Notes: generated by a model not told the origin, from the letters alone. Counted from the stretch's first letter, positions 16,172 to 24,840 are shown. The stretch is DNA of 64,000 nucleotides from Streptomyces spirodelae (GCF_017676385.1 NZ_JAFFZN010000030.1:1-64000), one strand, 5' to 3'. Numbers and translations: made by a program.

Positions 16172-16927
16172 TCATACCTCCGGCCGCAGCATGGGCGGAT
16201 TGAGCAGCGTGGCCCCTCCCGCCCGGAACAGCTGGGCCGGCCGGCCGCCCTGACGGGTCGTCGTCCCGCCGGTGGGCACCAGGAACCCGGGCGTGCCGGT
16301 CACCTTGCGATGGAAGTTGCGCGGATCCAGCGCCACACCCCATACGGCCTCGTAGACCCGCCGCAGCTCCCCCACCGTGAACTCAGGAGGACAGAAGGCG
16401 GTGGCGAGCGAGGAGTATTCGATCTTGGACCTCGCCCGTTCCACCCCGTCCCGGAGGATCTGGTCGTGGTCGAAAGCGAGCGGGGCCTGCTGCTCCGCCT
16501 CCCATCCCCCGCCATCGCCCACGCCCAGCAACGTGTCCGTGGGAGCCCACCGGGCACTGCGCGCGTCTCCGCCCGCGATGGGCGAGGGCAGGTCGGGGGC
16601 GAGGACCAGGTAGGCGACGCTGACCACCCGCATCCGGGGGTCCCGCTGCGGTGCGCCGTAGGTGGCGAGCTGCTCCAGATGAGCGCCCGCGTCCTGGTCC
16701 TCGAGGGCCTGCGAGCGCAGTCCGGTCTCCTCGGTGAGTTCGCGCGCGGCCGCCGCCTCCAAGTCCTCGTCGCCCCGCACGAAGCCGCCCGGCAGGGCCC
16801 ACCTGCCCTGATACGGAGGCTCACCCCGGCGTACGACCAGGGCATACAGTGCGTCCTTGCGCACGGTGAGCACCACGAGGTCGACAGTGACGGCAAAGGG
16901 CGGGAAGGCCGACGGATCATAGGGCAT
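16172..16927 (-). CDS. Nudix hydrolase with C-terminal winged helix (NrtR-like)
   Basis: 251-residue protein: a Nudix domain with a complete Nudix box (GGFVRGDEDLEAAAAREL continuing TEETGL, fitting GX5EX7REUXEEXGU) and a C-terminal region (EFTVGELRRVYEAVWG, NFHRKVTGTPGFL) typical of the winged helix in NrtR-type regulators, which sense ADP-ribose and repress NAD genes in other bacteria. The catalytic residues are intact, so it may also hydrolyse nucleotides. ATG 16927 is chosen for frame, but its ribosome site is poor: AAGGAG lies 17 bases upstream and is better placed for an out-of-frame ATG at 16938. The target genes are unknown; none of the neighbours is an NAD gene. Confidence 0.78.
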   Translation of the reverse strand: MPYDPSAFPPFAVTVDLVVLTVRKDALYALVVRRGEPPYQGRWALPGGFVRGDEDLEAAAARELTEETGLRSQALEDQDAGAHLEQLATYGAPQRDPRMRVVSVAYLVLAPDLPSPIAGGDARSARWAPTDTLLGVGDGGGWEAEQQAPLAFDHDQILRDGVERARSKIEYSSLATAFCPPEFTVGELRRVYEAVWGVALDPRNFHRKVTGTPGFLVPTGGTTTRQGGRPAQLFRAGGATLLNPPMLRPEV

Positions 16928-16940
16928 GGCGCGATCATAG

Positions 16941-16955
16941 TCGTCTCCTTGACGA
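16941..16955. promoter_or_regulatory. Palindrome upstream of the Nudix gene
   Basis: TCGTC-N5-GACGA, a perfect 15-base palindrome 14-28 bases before the start codon; it covers the AAGGAG sequence. This is a candidate autoregulatory operator of the NrtR-like protein; no family consensus could be compared. Confidence 0.35.
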
Positions 16956-17077
16956 TAAACAGTCGTTCCGCAGCAGCACTCGCCCCTCCTTGACGCCTTT
17001 CGCAATGAGCTGTCCCGCAGTGAGTGACAAGGCCGCTGCCGACGAAGAGCTGCCGCCACGAACAGGCGCGAAGGTCT

Positions 17078-18301
17078 TCAGCAGGCGGCGTCGTCCGCCT
17101 CGTCGTCCGGCGTCTCACGCCTTCCTTCCGCCTCCTTCAGCCCCTCCTCGCTCCTCAGGCACTGGCGCACCAGCTTGGGGTCGAGCCCTTCGTTGCACGC
17201 GTGGTGCAGAAGCTGAGCGAAGAGGTAGTCGGGGTCGGTCCGCAGCGCCAGGCCCAGGGCGACGCGGGCCGTCGGCACATCGCCGCCCGACCAGGCGACC
17301 CAGCCGGCCAGCGTGAGCAGGGCCGCCGAGTAGCCCAGGTAGGGGCCCGCACAGCGGCGGGCCAAGGCTCGCCACAGTCGGAGGGCCGGCGCCACGTCCG
17401 CACCCTCCATCCACTCGGCCGCCTGGTCCCGGGTCTCCCGGTCCTGGAGGCCGAGGATCGCCGCGGCACATTCGTCGTGGCTGAGCAAACCGTCGTCGTG
17501 CGCGTCCTGGCCGAGTGTCGTCTCCGCTGTCGGTGAGCACCGCTGGAAGCGTTCCAGCAGTTGCCCTAGGAGAGCCAGGGTCTCGGTCCGCACCTGCGGT
17601 CGTCCCTCGGCGGACAGCATCCGAGGGCTGAGCTCCGTGCTGACGCTGTCCAGGACCCGAACCTGCTCCTCGGCGAACGGCGGGCCCAGTGGGGTCAGCC
17701 GCTTCTCCATCTCGCGCAGCGACCCGTGCATCGGCAGCCCCGCGTACGCGGCGGCGACGGCCATGGCCGAGGTACCGGACTGCGCCAGTGGCCTGCCCTC
17801 GGGCGGACAGCAGCGGGAGTCGGGGCAGCAGTAGGAGAAGTACCTGCCTTCCGAGAGACACAGGGCCTCGTAGACGGGCATCTCCAATTCCCCGCAGGCA
17901 CGGCGCAGCTGTTGCACGAGGGGGTGCAGCCGTTCCATGACGTCGCGGCCGGTGTGGCCCTCGCCGGGCTCCTGGCAGAGGAAGATCAGGGCGCCGTCGG
18001 GCCGGTCGCCCCTGGCTCGTGAGCTGGTTTCCAGGCACTCGGCGATCTGCGGCGCGAAGGCTGCCCAGCCGCTTTCGTCATCAGGAATTCCGATCCTGAG
18101 GCGGCCACCGAAGCGTCCCCGCTCTCCGTGGAGGGCGACCACGACCAGGGAGTCGTCCGGGTAGAAGCCGAGCAGGTAGGGAAGGGCTTCGGCGAGTTCT
18201 GAGGGGTCCCGCAGAGAGACGCTGGGCTGCGGGGATGTCGGGTCCGGAGCGGACGAAGGGGTCGGTTCGTTGCCGCGGGATTCGCGGTCGTGGTGTGTCA
18301 T
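17078..18301 (-). CDS. DUF4192 domain protein
   Basis: 407-residue protein of the actinobacterial DUF4192 family, recognised from VSLRDPSELAEALPYLLGF followed by YPDDSLVVVAL and the C-terminal repeat-like helical region (RVALGLALRTDPDYLFAQLL). Residues 180-200 contain a Cys cluster (YCCPDSRCCPP) that could bind metal. ATG 18301 has CGAGG about 5-9 bases upstream. The function is unknown. It is divergent from the RecQ-like gene across 139 bases containing two DnaA-box-like sites. Its 3' end is about 150 bases from the Nudix start. Confidence 0.8.
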   Translation of the reverse strand: MTHHDRESRGNEPTPSSAPDPTSPQPSVSLRDPSELAEALPYLLGFYPDDSLVVVALHGERGRFGGRLRIGIPDDESGWAAFAPQIAECLETSSRARGDRPDGALIFLCQEPGEGHTGRDVMERLHPLVQQLRRACGELEMPVYEALCLSEGRYFSYCCPDSRCCPPEGRPLAQSGTSAMAVAAAYAGLPMHGSLREMEKRLTPLGPPFAEEQVRVLDSVSTELSPRMLSAEGRPQVRTETLALLGQLLERFQRCSPTAETTLGQDAHDDGLLSHDECAAAILGLQDRETRDQAAEWMEGADVAPALRLWRALARRCAGPYLGYSAALLTLAGWVAWSGGDVPTARVALGLALRTDPDYLFAQLLHHACNEGLDPKLVRQCLRSEEGLKEAEGRRETPDDEADDAAC

Positions 18302-18341
18302 GCCTCGACGGTGGACCAAAGCGCGAATTCGAGGTCGTGAG

Positions 18342-18397
18342 TTATCCACAGCGAAGGCGACTCTTGTTTTTGTCAGATTAATCATTGGTTATCCACA
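18342..18397. promoter_or_regulatory. Two DnaA-box-like sites in a divergent promoter
   Basis: TTATCCACA occurs exactly at 18342-18350 and 18389-18397, in the same orientation, 47 bases apart, in an A+T-richer stretch between the DUF4192 gene and the RecQ-like gene. This is the canonical DnaA box sequence. Confidence 0.55.
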
Positions 18398-18440
18398 GCC
18401 CGGATCCTCGGCTGTCGGAGGCATCGGGTTGCATGGACGC

Positions 18441-20627
18441 ATGAGTGACACACAGCTGCGGCAAGAAGCCGACTCGGTGCTCGCCGACCTCGTGGGCGAC
18501 CGCGAGAGTACGGCCCGGCTGCGCGCCGACCAGTGGCGGGCCATCGAGGCGCTGGTCGCGGAGAAGAGAAGAGCGCTGGTCGTCCAGCGCACCGGCTGGG
18601 GGAAGTCGGCCGTCTACTTCGTCGCGACCGCTCTCCTGCGCAGGCGCGGAGCCGGTCCGACGGTGATCGTCTCGCCGCTGCTGGCGTTGATGCGCAACCA
18701 GGTGGAAGCCGCCGCCCGAGCCGGGATCCACGCCCGCACGATCAATTCAGCCAATCCGGAGGAGTGGCGGGCCATCGAGTCCGAGGTGGCCGCCGGGCAG
18801 GTGGACGTACTGCTGGTCAGTCCGGAGCGGCTGAACAATCCGGACTTCCGTGACCAGGTACTGCCCAGTCTCACCGCCTCGACGGGCATGCTCGTCGTGG
18901 ACGAGGCACACTGCATCTCCGACTGGGGCCATGACTTCCGCCCGGACTACCGCAGGCTGCGCACCATGCTCACCGAGCTGCCGACCGGCGTGCCGGTGCT
19001 GGCGACAACCGCCACGGCCAACGCACGTGTCACCGCTGATGTCGCCGAACAGCTCGGTACCGGAGGCCCGGCTGGAGGCAGCGGCGAGCAGAGGGGATCG
19101 GCTCTGGTCCTGCGCGGCTCCTTGGACCGGGAGAGTCTGAGCCTCAGCGTCCTGCGGCTGCCGGATGCGCCGCACCGCCTCGCCTGGCTGGGAGAAAACC
19201 TGAAGTCGCTTCCGGGGTCGGGCATCATCTACACCCTCACCGTCGCCGCAGCCGAAGAAGTGGCGGCCTTCCTGCGCCAGTGCGGCCATGAGGTGGCCTC
19301 CTACACGGGCAGGACGGAGAACGCCGACCGGGAAGCCGCTGAAGCGGATCTGCTCGCCAACCGTGTCAAGGCCCTGGTGGCAACCTCGGCATTGGGCATG
19401 GGGTTCGACAAGCCGGACCTCGGATTCGTCGTACACCTCGGCTCGCCCTCCTCCCCCATCGCCTACTACCAGCAGGTCGGCCGGGCAGGCCGCGGCGTGG
19501 ACCACGCGGAAGTGCTGTTGCTGCCCGGACAGGAGGACGAGGCCATCTGGCGGTACTTCGCAAGTCTGGCCTTCCCTCCCGAGGAGCAGGTGCGGCGCAC
19601 CCTCGAAGTGCTGGCGGCCTCCAGCGGCCCGATGTCGCTGCCCGCACTGGAGCCGCGGGTCGAGCTGCGTCGCTCCCGGCTGGAGATGATGCTGAAGGTT
19701 CTCGATGTGGACGGAGCCGTGCAGCGGGTCAAGGGCGGCTGGATCTCCACGGGCCGGCCGTGGCACTACGACGCCGACCGGTACGAGTGGGTCGAACGGC
19801 AACGTCAGGCCGAGCAGCGGGCGATGCGCCGCTACGCCGAGACGACCGAATGCAGGATGGAGTACCTCCGGCGTGAGCTGGACGATGAGGCGGCGGCGCC
19901 TTGCGGCAGGTGTGACAGCTGCGCGGGCAGCCGGTTCGCCCCGCAGGTCGATGAGTCCCTCGTCGTGGCAGCCCGCGGAGAGCTGCGCAGGCCCGGGGTG
20001 CGGATCGAGCCCCGGAAGATGTGGCCCACCGGTATGCAGGCCGTCGGCCTGGAGCTCAAGGGACGCATCCCCGAGCAGCAGCAGTCAGCGCCCGGCCGGG
20101 CCCTGGGCCGGCTGTCCGACATCGGTTGGGGCAACCGGCTGCGCCCACTGCTGTCCGGTCAGGGGGGAGACGGGCCGGTGCCGGACGATGTGCTGCACGG
20201 TGCGGTGACGGTTCTCGCGGACTGGGCCAAGGGCCCCGGCGGCTGGGCGTCAGGGGCGCCGGACGCATCCGAGCGACCGGCAGGCGTTGTGGCGGTCGAT
20301 TCCCGCACCCGACCGCAGTTGGTGCGATCCTTCGCGGAGCGGATCGCCGACGTCGGACGCATCCCACTGCTCGGAGCGGTGGTGTGCGCGGACGAGTTCG
20401 GGATGATGAACGCAGTGCGCAGCAACGGCGCCCAACGGCTGCGCGCTGTCCAGGAGGCTCTGCGACTGCCGCCGGAGCTGGCGGACACTCTCCCCGCCCT
20501 GGAGGGCCCGGTGCTGCTGGTGGACGACTACACCGAGACGGGCTGGACCCTGGCGGTAGCCGCGCGGTTGCTCCGCCAGGCCGGAGCGAAGGAGGTGCTG
20601 CCGCTGGTTCTCGCGACCCAGAACTGA
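18441..20627 (+). CDS. RecQ-family DNA helicase with C-terminal phosphoribosyltransferase-like domain
   Basis: 728-residue SF2 helicase. Motifs: Walker A RTGWGKS (50-56), DEAH in MLVVDEAHCISDWGHDFR, motif VI QVGRAGRG, then a winged-helix region and four Cys (TECRMEYL plus CGRCDSC) matching the RecQ zinc site. Beyond this, about 200 residues end with GPVLLVDDYTETGWTLAVAA (689-708), the PRPP-loop pattern of type I phosphoribosyltransferases. No HRDC domain is seen. ATG 18441 was chosen because an upstream TTG extension (from 18270) runs through the DnaA-box region. A helicase joined to a PRTase-like module suggests a role in repair or DNA uptake coupled to nucleotide chemistry; that is inference. 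Confidence 0.85.
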   Translation: MSDTQLRQEADSVLADLVGDRESTARLRADQWRAIEALVAEKRRALVVQRTGWGKSAVYFVATALLRRRGAGPTVIVSPLLALMRNQVEAAARAGIHARTINSANPEEWRAIESEVAAGQVDVLLVSPERLNNPDFRDQVLPSLTASTGMLVVDEAHCISDWGHDFRPDYRRLRTMLTELPTGVPVLATTATANARVTADVAEQLGTGGPAGGSGEQRGSALVLRGSLDRESLSLSVLRLPDAPHRLAWLGENLKSLPGSGIIYTLTVAAAEEVAAFLRQCGHEVASYTGRTENADREAAEADLLANRVKALVATSALGMGFDKPDLGFVVHLGSPSSPIAYYQQVGRAGRGVDHAEVLLLPGQEDEAIWRYFASLAFPPEEQVRRTLEVLAASSGPMSLPALEPRVELRRSRLEMMLKVLDVDGAVQRVKGGWISTGRPWHYDADRYEWVERQRQAEQRAMRRYAETTECRMEYLRRELDDEAAAPCGRCDSCAGSRFAPQVDESLVVAARGELRRPGVRIEPRKMWPTGMQAVGLELKGRIPEQQQSAPGRALGRLSDIGWGNRLRPLLSGQGGDGPVPDDVLHGAVTVLADWAKGPGGWASGAPDASERPAGVVAVDSRTRPQLVRSFAERIADVGRIPLLGAVVCADEFGMMNAVRSNGAQRLRAVQEALRLPPELADTLPALEGPVLLVDDYTETGWTLAVAARLLRQAGAKEVLPLVLATQN

Positions 20628-20757
20628 GAGGACGGAATCCGGCGGCACTCATCCCAGGGCGTCTTCCCGGGAGCGATCAGCGGGCGAGTGCCACCGCACC
20701 CCTCGATTCCCCGGTGCCGGCTCGAAGTCGCTGCTCGGAGCAGGCCGGCTCAGGGAC

Positions 20758-21375
20758 TCAGAGCAGGCCGCGCACCCGGTCCGGGTCGCCGCAGACGATG
20801 AGCTGCTCGGTGGCCTTCTCCAGAGCCGCGGGCAGTGCGGCCGCCGCCTCGGGGTCGGTGCCTCCGTTGACGGCGAGCAGCACGATGGGGCGCTGGGTGG
20901 TGCGGTCCACGGCGGAGGCGTGGGCGCAGAAGACGTCCTCGGCGTCGGTGAGCTGGCGCCAGTAGGAGTCCTCGCCGAAGGTGAGTTCGTGCTCTGCCCA
21001 CGGGTGGTGACCACCGGTGGTCAGCAGCAGGATCTCGCCGGGTGCCCGGCCCTCGTCGAGGAGCTTGTCGACCTCTTCGTCGGCGACCTCCACCGCGGTC
21101 GCGTCGGTTGCGGCGACCAGGTGGATCCTGGCCGTGGTGGCCGGGGAGGCGCGCTTTGCCGAGGCCGGTGGATTCCCCTGGCGGGGGCTACCGGGACGAC
21201 CGGGGGTGCTGGGGCCTTTGCTGTCGGTGCGCGGCGGTGCGGGGCGCGGCGCCTGACGAGGGCCTGGAACAGGGGCTGCGGTGCGGGATGCCTGCGGAGT
21301 TCGGGATGCTCCCGCTGAAGCGCGGGTGCCCGGGACGCTCTCGTAAATCTGTGGCTCCTCGGGGGTGAGAGGCAT
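20758..21375 (-). CDS. Uncharacterised protein with low-complexity N-terminus and SF1-helicase-C-like domain
   Basis: 205-residue protein. Residues 1-80 are a Pro/Arg/Ser-rich stretch. The rest (IHLVAATDATAVEVADEEVD, then GEILLLTTGGHHP, DAEDVFCAHASAVDRTTQRP, IVLLAVNGG and EQLIVCGDPD) looks like a degenerate C-terminal half of a UvrD-type helicase without any ATPase motif. It probably does not hydrolyse ATP. ATG 21375 lacks a clear ribosome site. It is convergent with the RecQ-like gene and follows rnhB on the same strand. The family assignment is tentative; function unknown. Confidence 0.6.
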   Translation of the reverse strand: MPLTPEEPQIYESVPGTRASAGASRTPQASRTAAPVPGPRQAPRPAPPRTDSKGPSTPGRPGSPRQGNPPASAKRASPATTARIHLVAATDATAVEVADEEVDKLLDEGRAPGEILLLTTGGHHPWAEHELTFGEDSYWRQLTDAEDVFCAHASAVDRTTQRPIVLLAVNGGTDPEAAAALPAALEKATEQLIVCGDPDRVRGLL

Positions 21376-21488
21376 GAGGTGTTGTCTATCAAATGACGGA
21401 AACAGACGTGTCAGCGGGTACGGGTTACGCGGGTATTCCCGCGGAGGAGTTCCGGTACTTCGTGACGGCGCTGTTCGGCGGTGCCGGT

Positions 21489-22166
21489 TCAGAAGAGGCC
21501 GATCTGTTCTGTGGGCTCGCTCCTGTAGCGCTTGAGATGCTTCCAGCGGGTCAGGGCGTCCATATATGCCCATGACAGCCGGTGGTGCGGGGTGGGGCCG
21601 ATCTCCTGCAAGGCGGCCTTGTGCACCGGGGAGGGATACCCGGCGTTGTCCTCGAATCCGAACTCGGCGTGCTCGGGAGCAAGTTCGGCCATCAGGGCGT
21701 CGCGCCGCACCTTGGCGATGACCGAGGCAGCGGCGACGGCGACGCACGACTGGTCACCCTTGATGACGGTGCGCACCTGCCAGGGCGCCCCGAGGTAGTC
21801 GTACTTGCCGTCCAGGATCACGGCGTCCGGGCGCTGGGGCAGGCCGCCCAGGGCGCGGACCGCGGCGAGCCGGAGGGCGGCGGTCATGCCGTGTTCGTCG
21901 ATCTCTTCCGGCGTGGAGTGACCGAGAGAGTAGGCGGTGACCCAGCTGGTCAGTTCTTCGGCGAGCTCGGTGCGACGCGGCTCGGGAATGAGTTTGGAGT
22001 CGGTCAGGCCGGCGGGGGGACGGCGTAGGCCCGTGATCGCGGCGCAGACCGTCACGGGTCCCGCCCAGGCTCCACGGCCGACCTCATCCACTCCGGCGAC
22101 GATCTTGGCGCCGGTCGTGGCGCGGAGCGAACGCTCGACGCGATGGGTTGGAGACTCGTACGGCAT
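21489..22166 (-). CDS. rnhB: Ribonuclease HII
   Basis: 225-residue RNase HII, which removes ribonucleotides embedded in DNA and RNA of RNA-DNA hybrids. The catalytic DEVGRG motif (AGVDEVGRGAWAGPV), VILDG and the DQSCVAVAAASVIAKVRRD segment are intact. ATG 22166 gives MPYESPTHRVERSLR; a longer frame from 22409 adds unrelated residues. A TACGCT hexamer ends 9 bases before ATG, so the leader may be very short. The gene follows the ADP-ribosylglycohydrolase gene after 188 bases. Confidence 0.93.
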   Translation of the reverse strand: MPYESPTHRVERSLRATTGAKIVAGVDEVGRGAWAGPVTVCAAITGLRRPPAGLTDSKLIPEPRRTELAEELTSWVTAYSLGHSTPEEIDEHGMTAALRLAAVRALGGLPQRPDAVILDGKYDYLGAPWQVRTVIKGDQSCVAVAAASVIAKVRRDALMAELAPEHAEFGFEDNAGYPSPVHKAALQEIGPTPHHRLSWAYMDALTRWKHLKRYRSEPTEQIGLF

Positions 22167-22354
22167 GGCAATAACCAGCGTATCCGCTGCGGGGGCGGCG
22201 AGTTCAGGGGAGTCCGCAAAAGAGAGCTGAGAACACTGAAAGAGTCGGGACAGCGCTCCACTGATCGCGGAAAGGGGTGAATTGGTGACGGAGAGTCCGC
22301 GAAAGGGGAAGCGGGCTGTCGACTTCCGGTTCCATCGGGCTCCGGCGCCAGGGC

Positions 22355-23320
22355 TCAGCCGACCGCATCGAGCAGCCAGGCGGGGAATCCCTCGGTGCGT
22401 TCCCGCCATTCCCCGGGGGGAGCCGAGGCGGGGCCGGCGGCTGCCACGATGCCGCCGACGATGGCGCAGGTGGTGTCCACGTCACCGCCCGCGCTCGCCG
22501 TGGCCCAGATCGCCGAGCGGTAGTCGCCCAGGTTCCGGGCGGCGGCCCAGAGTGTGAACGGGACGGTGTCCTGGGTGCTGGTGCGGCGGCCGCAGCCGAG
22601 GACCGCAGCGACTGTGCCGACATCGGCGTAGTCGAGCAGGTCGGCGGCGCGTCGCAGCCCCGCCTGCACTGCACTGCGCGGGACGAGTTCCTGGACGCGG
22701 GCCAGCAGTTCCTCGGCGCCGAGCGGCGCGGTCGCCCCAGCTTCCCTGGAACCTGGACCTGGGGTTCCGGCCGCGACGAGCGCTGCTGCGGCGGCGACCG
22801 CGCGGGTGCCGGCGACGGCCTCGGGGTGCCGGTGGGTGACCTCGGCCGAGCGTTCTGCCTCGTCAGCCGCCCGCGCAGGGTCGTCGGCGAACCAGGCGCC
22901 GAGCGGGGCCACCCGCATGGCGCCGCCGTTCCCCCAGGAGCCCTGGCCGTCGAAGAGCGCGGAAGCCAACTCGCGCCAGTCGCCGCTCTCCTGGCGGATG
23001 AGGCGCAGCATCCGGTTCACCGCGGGGCCGTAGCCGCGGTCGAAGTCGTGGTGCTCGGCAAAGGAGGCGGCCAGCGCGTCCGGGTCGATATGGCCGTGCG
23101 TGGCGAGCACCGCGACCACCGAGGCGGCCATCTCGGTGTCGTCGGTCCACTGCCAGTTGCCGGGTGGCAGCTCCCGGTGGCGCAGGTGGGAGAGGTTGGC
23201 GGGGACGAAGAACTGGGAGCCGAGGGCATCCCCCACGGCCAGTCCGCGCAGGCAGGCGAGTGCGCGGGAGACCCGCTCAGCACGGGCGGGATCGGAGAAG
23301 GGATCGGATGGAGCGCTCAT
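22355..23320 (-). CDS. ADP-ribosylglycohydrolase family protein
   Basis: 321-residue protein of the DraG/ARH fold, removing ADP-ribose from proteins or small molecules. Di-magnesium ligands are visible: WTDDTEM near residue 58 and GGDVDTTCAIVGGIV near residue 280, the hallmark motif of the family, with AVGDALG near the N-terminus. ATG 23320. It is packed 12 bases after the histidine phosphatase gene, so the two are probably co-transcribed with the YdbC-like gene. The substrate is unknown; no partner ADP-ribosyltransferase is visible in the window. Confidence 0.88.
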   Translation of the reverse strand: MSAPSDPFSDPARAERVSRALACLRGLAVGDALGSQFFVPANLSHLRHRELPPGNWQWTDDTEMAASVVAVLATHGHIDPDALAASFAEHHDFDRGYGPAVNRMLRLIRQESGDWRELASALFDGQGSWGNGGAMRVAPLGAWFADDPARAADEAERSAEVTHRHPEAVAGTRAVAAAAALVAAGTPGPGSREAGATAPLGAEELLARVQELVPRSAVQAGLRRAADLLDYADVGTVAAVLGCGRRTSTQDTVPFTLWAAARNLGDYRSAIWATASAGGDVDTTCAIVGGIVAAAGPASAPPGEWRERTEGFPAWLLDAVG

Positions 23321-23332
23321 GTCGCAACGATG

Positions 23333-24025
23333 TTAGCCGCGGCCGCCGGTCAGCGGCGGATTACGCGGAGAGCGGCTCTCGTAGGGGCGGGGGCTCTGCC
23401 AGCGGTCGAAGGGCCGGTCGAGGTGGTAGCGGCCTTCCGGGCCCAGCAGCAGAGCGCGGGTCTCGCCGTTGCGCGGGTTGGAGAGGCATTCGAACTCCTC
23501 CACCGTCCAGTGGAACCAGCGCATACAGAACAGCCGCATGGTCAGGCCGTGGGTGACCAGCAGGACGTTCGGCGGGTTGTCGGGTGCCTCGAAGCTGCGC
23601 CACAGGCTCTCCAGAAAGGCGCCGACCCGGTCGTAGACGTCGGCGCCGGACTCGCCCTGGGCGAAGCGGTAGAAGAAGTGCCCGTAGGCGTCGCGGTACT
23701 TCTTCTGCTGGCGCACGTCGTCGCGGTCCTGCCAGTTGCCCCAGTCCTGCTCGCGCAGCCTGGGCTCCTCGCGCACCCGCATCTGCTCGGGCCCGACCCC
23801 GAGCGCGGCGAGGGTTTCGCGAGTGCGACGGTAGGGCGACACATAGGCCGAGACCCGTTCCTCACCGAAGACCTCGCGGAGCCGCTTTCCCGCCTCCTCC
23901 GCCTGCCGCAGTCCGCGCTCGGTCAGTGGCAGAGCGTGGTCGGGCACGCGTTCGTAGATGCTGTCGTCGGCGTTTCCCTCCGACTCTCCGTGGCGCAGCA
24001 GGACGATACGGCGAGGACGTGCCAT
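23333..24025 (-). CDS. Histidine phosphatase (phosphoglycerate-mutase-like)
   Basis: 230-residue branch-1 histidine phosphatase. The RHGE motif (LLRHGESEGN) carries the phosphorylated His, the SPYRRTRETL segment supplies the phosphate-binding Arg, and THGLTMRL holds the second catalytic His. The WGNWQDRDD segment and length fit the broad phosphatase group rather than glycolytic mutases. ATG 24025 is preferred (GGTGGGG upstream); an in-frame GTG 24034 is possible. It lies 15 bases after the preceding gene's stop. Confidence 0.87.
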   Translation of the reverse strand: MARPRRIVLLRHGESEGNADDSIYERVPDHALPLTERGLRQAEEAGKRLREVFGEERVSAYVSPYRRTRETLAALGVGPEQMRVREEPRLREQDWGNWQDRDDVRQQKKYRDAYGHFFYRFAQGESGADVYDRVGAFLESLWRSFEAPDNPPNVLLVTHGLTMRLFCMRWFHWTVEEFECLSNPRNGETRALLLGPEGRYHLDRPFDRWQSPRPYESRSPRNPPLTGGRG

Positions 24026-24040
24026 GAGCCCCACCCTAGG

Positions 24041-24649
24041 TCAGACGGTCCAGGACGGCTCCAGATCGATCACGTCCCCGGTGACGTGGAGGATGTCGGC
24101 CCCGGTCTGGGCACGCAGCGCCAGCCGTTCCACACGCTCCACCCGGTACTTTCCGTATTCGGCGGTGGAGTCCCACATCGAGAGGACCAGGAACTCGTCC
24201 TCGGTATGAGCTTGCGCGAATACTCCACGCAGCATCCCGGGCGAACCCGCCATCGCCGGATTCCAGATCTTCTCCTGCATCAGCGTGTAGTGGTCGATGC
24301 GCTCCGGCCGCACCCGGCAGTGGGCGACGCGCAGCAGGTCGGCGTCCGTGAAGACGGGGCGGAAGCCGGTCTTCACATCGAAGCGGTATTCGAAGAGCCT
24401 GACCTGCATCTCTTTGTACGTACCGAGCTGGGCGGCATGCAGCCGGTCGTGCGAGCGCGCCATGAAGGAGTCGTAGAAGGCCCGGCTCTCCCAGAAGCCG
24501 AAGAGGTGGACGACGCCCTCCCGGGACCGGCTCCACCCGCCGCCCTGCCCCCGGAAACCGGGCTCGCCGAGCAGACCCGCCCATTTCCGCTGTGCCCGCG
24601 CGAACCCCGGGCGATCGACGACGGTGCAGCGCATCCACTTGACCAGCAC
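24041..24649 (-). CDS. YdbC-like (DUF4937) dimeric alpha-beta barrel protein
   Basis: 202-residue protein with two related halves: LVKWMRCTVVDRPGFARAQR then GWSRSREGVVHLFGFWES, and VRPERIDHYTLMQEK then LVLSMWDSTAEYGKY. This duplication is typical of ferredoxin-like alpha-beta barrel proteins of the YdbC group, whose role is unsettled. GTG 24649 is chosen because LVKWMRC is the conserved start; a TACGAT -10 ends 4 bases before it and no ribosome site is present, pointing to a leaderless transcript. It heads a probable operon with the phosphatase and ADP-ribosylglycohydrolase genes. Confidence 0.78.
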   Translation of the reverse strand: MLVKWMRCTVVDRPGFARAQRKWAGLLGEPGFRGQGGGWSRSREGVVHLFGFWESRAFYDSFMARSHDRLHAAQLGTYKEMQVRLFEYRFDVKTGFRPVFTDADLLRVAHCRVRPERIDHYTLMQEKIWNPAMAGSPGMLRGVFAQAHTEDEFLVLSMWDSTAEYGKYRVERVERLALRAQTGADILHVTGDVIDLEPSWTV

Positions 24650-24804
24650 CGCGCTATCGTACGGCCATCCAGGTGAACCCCCGTGCCGCACGAGAGCGCC
24701 CAGTGGCTCGCACTGGCGTGCCCTGGCTCGCTCAGTCGGGGCGCCCGCGAACCGGCCGGTGACGGCTCCGCTCCCGGCCCCCGGTCGCTCATTCACACGT
24801 GCCC

Positions 24805-24840
24805 CGGGGCGGGAACCGACCGCAGTCGGTTCCCGCCCCG
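24805..24840 (-). terminator. nrdJ terminator
   Basis: Perfect 16-bp stem (24805-24820 with 24825-24840) and a cgca tetraloop, 6 bases past the nrdJ stop. Confidence 0.9.

Noticed and set aside
20644..20692. GGCACTC/GAGTGCC inverted repeat as terminator after the RecQ-like gene
   Set aside because: It has only a 7-bp stem and a 35-base loop, too weak to call without transcript ends.
21393..21575. 60-codon plus-strand frame between the 20758 gene and rnhB
   Set aside because: It overlaps the 3' end of rnhB by 87 bases, lacks a ribosome site and has no recognised family; it is kept only as a remote possibility.
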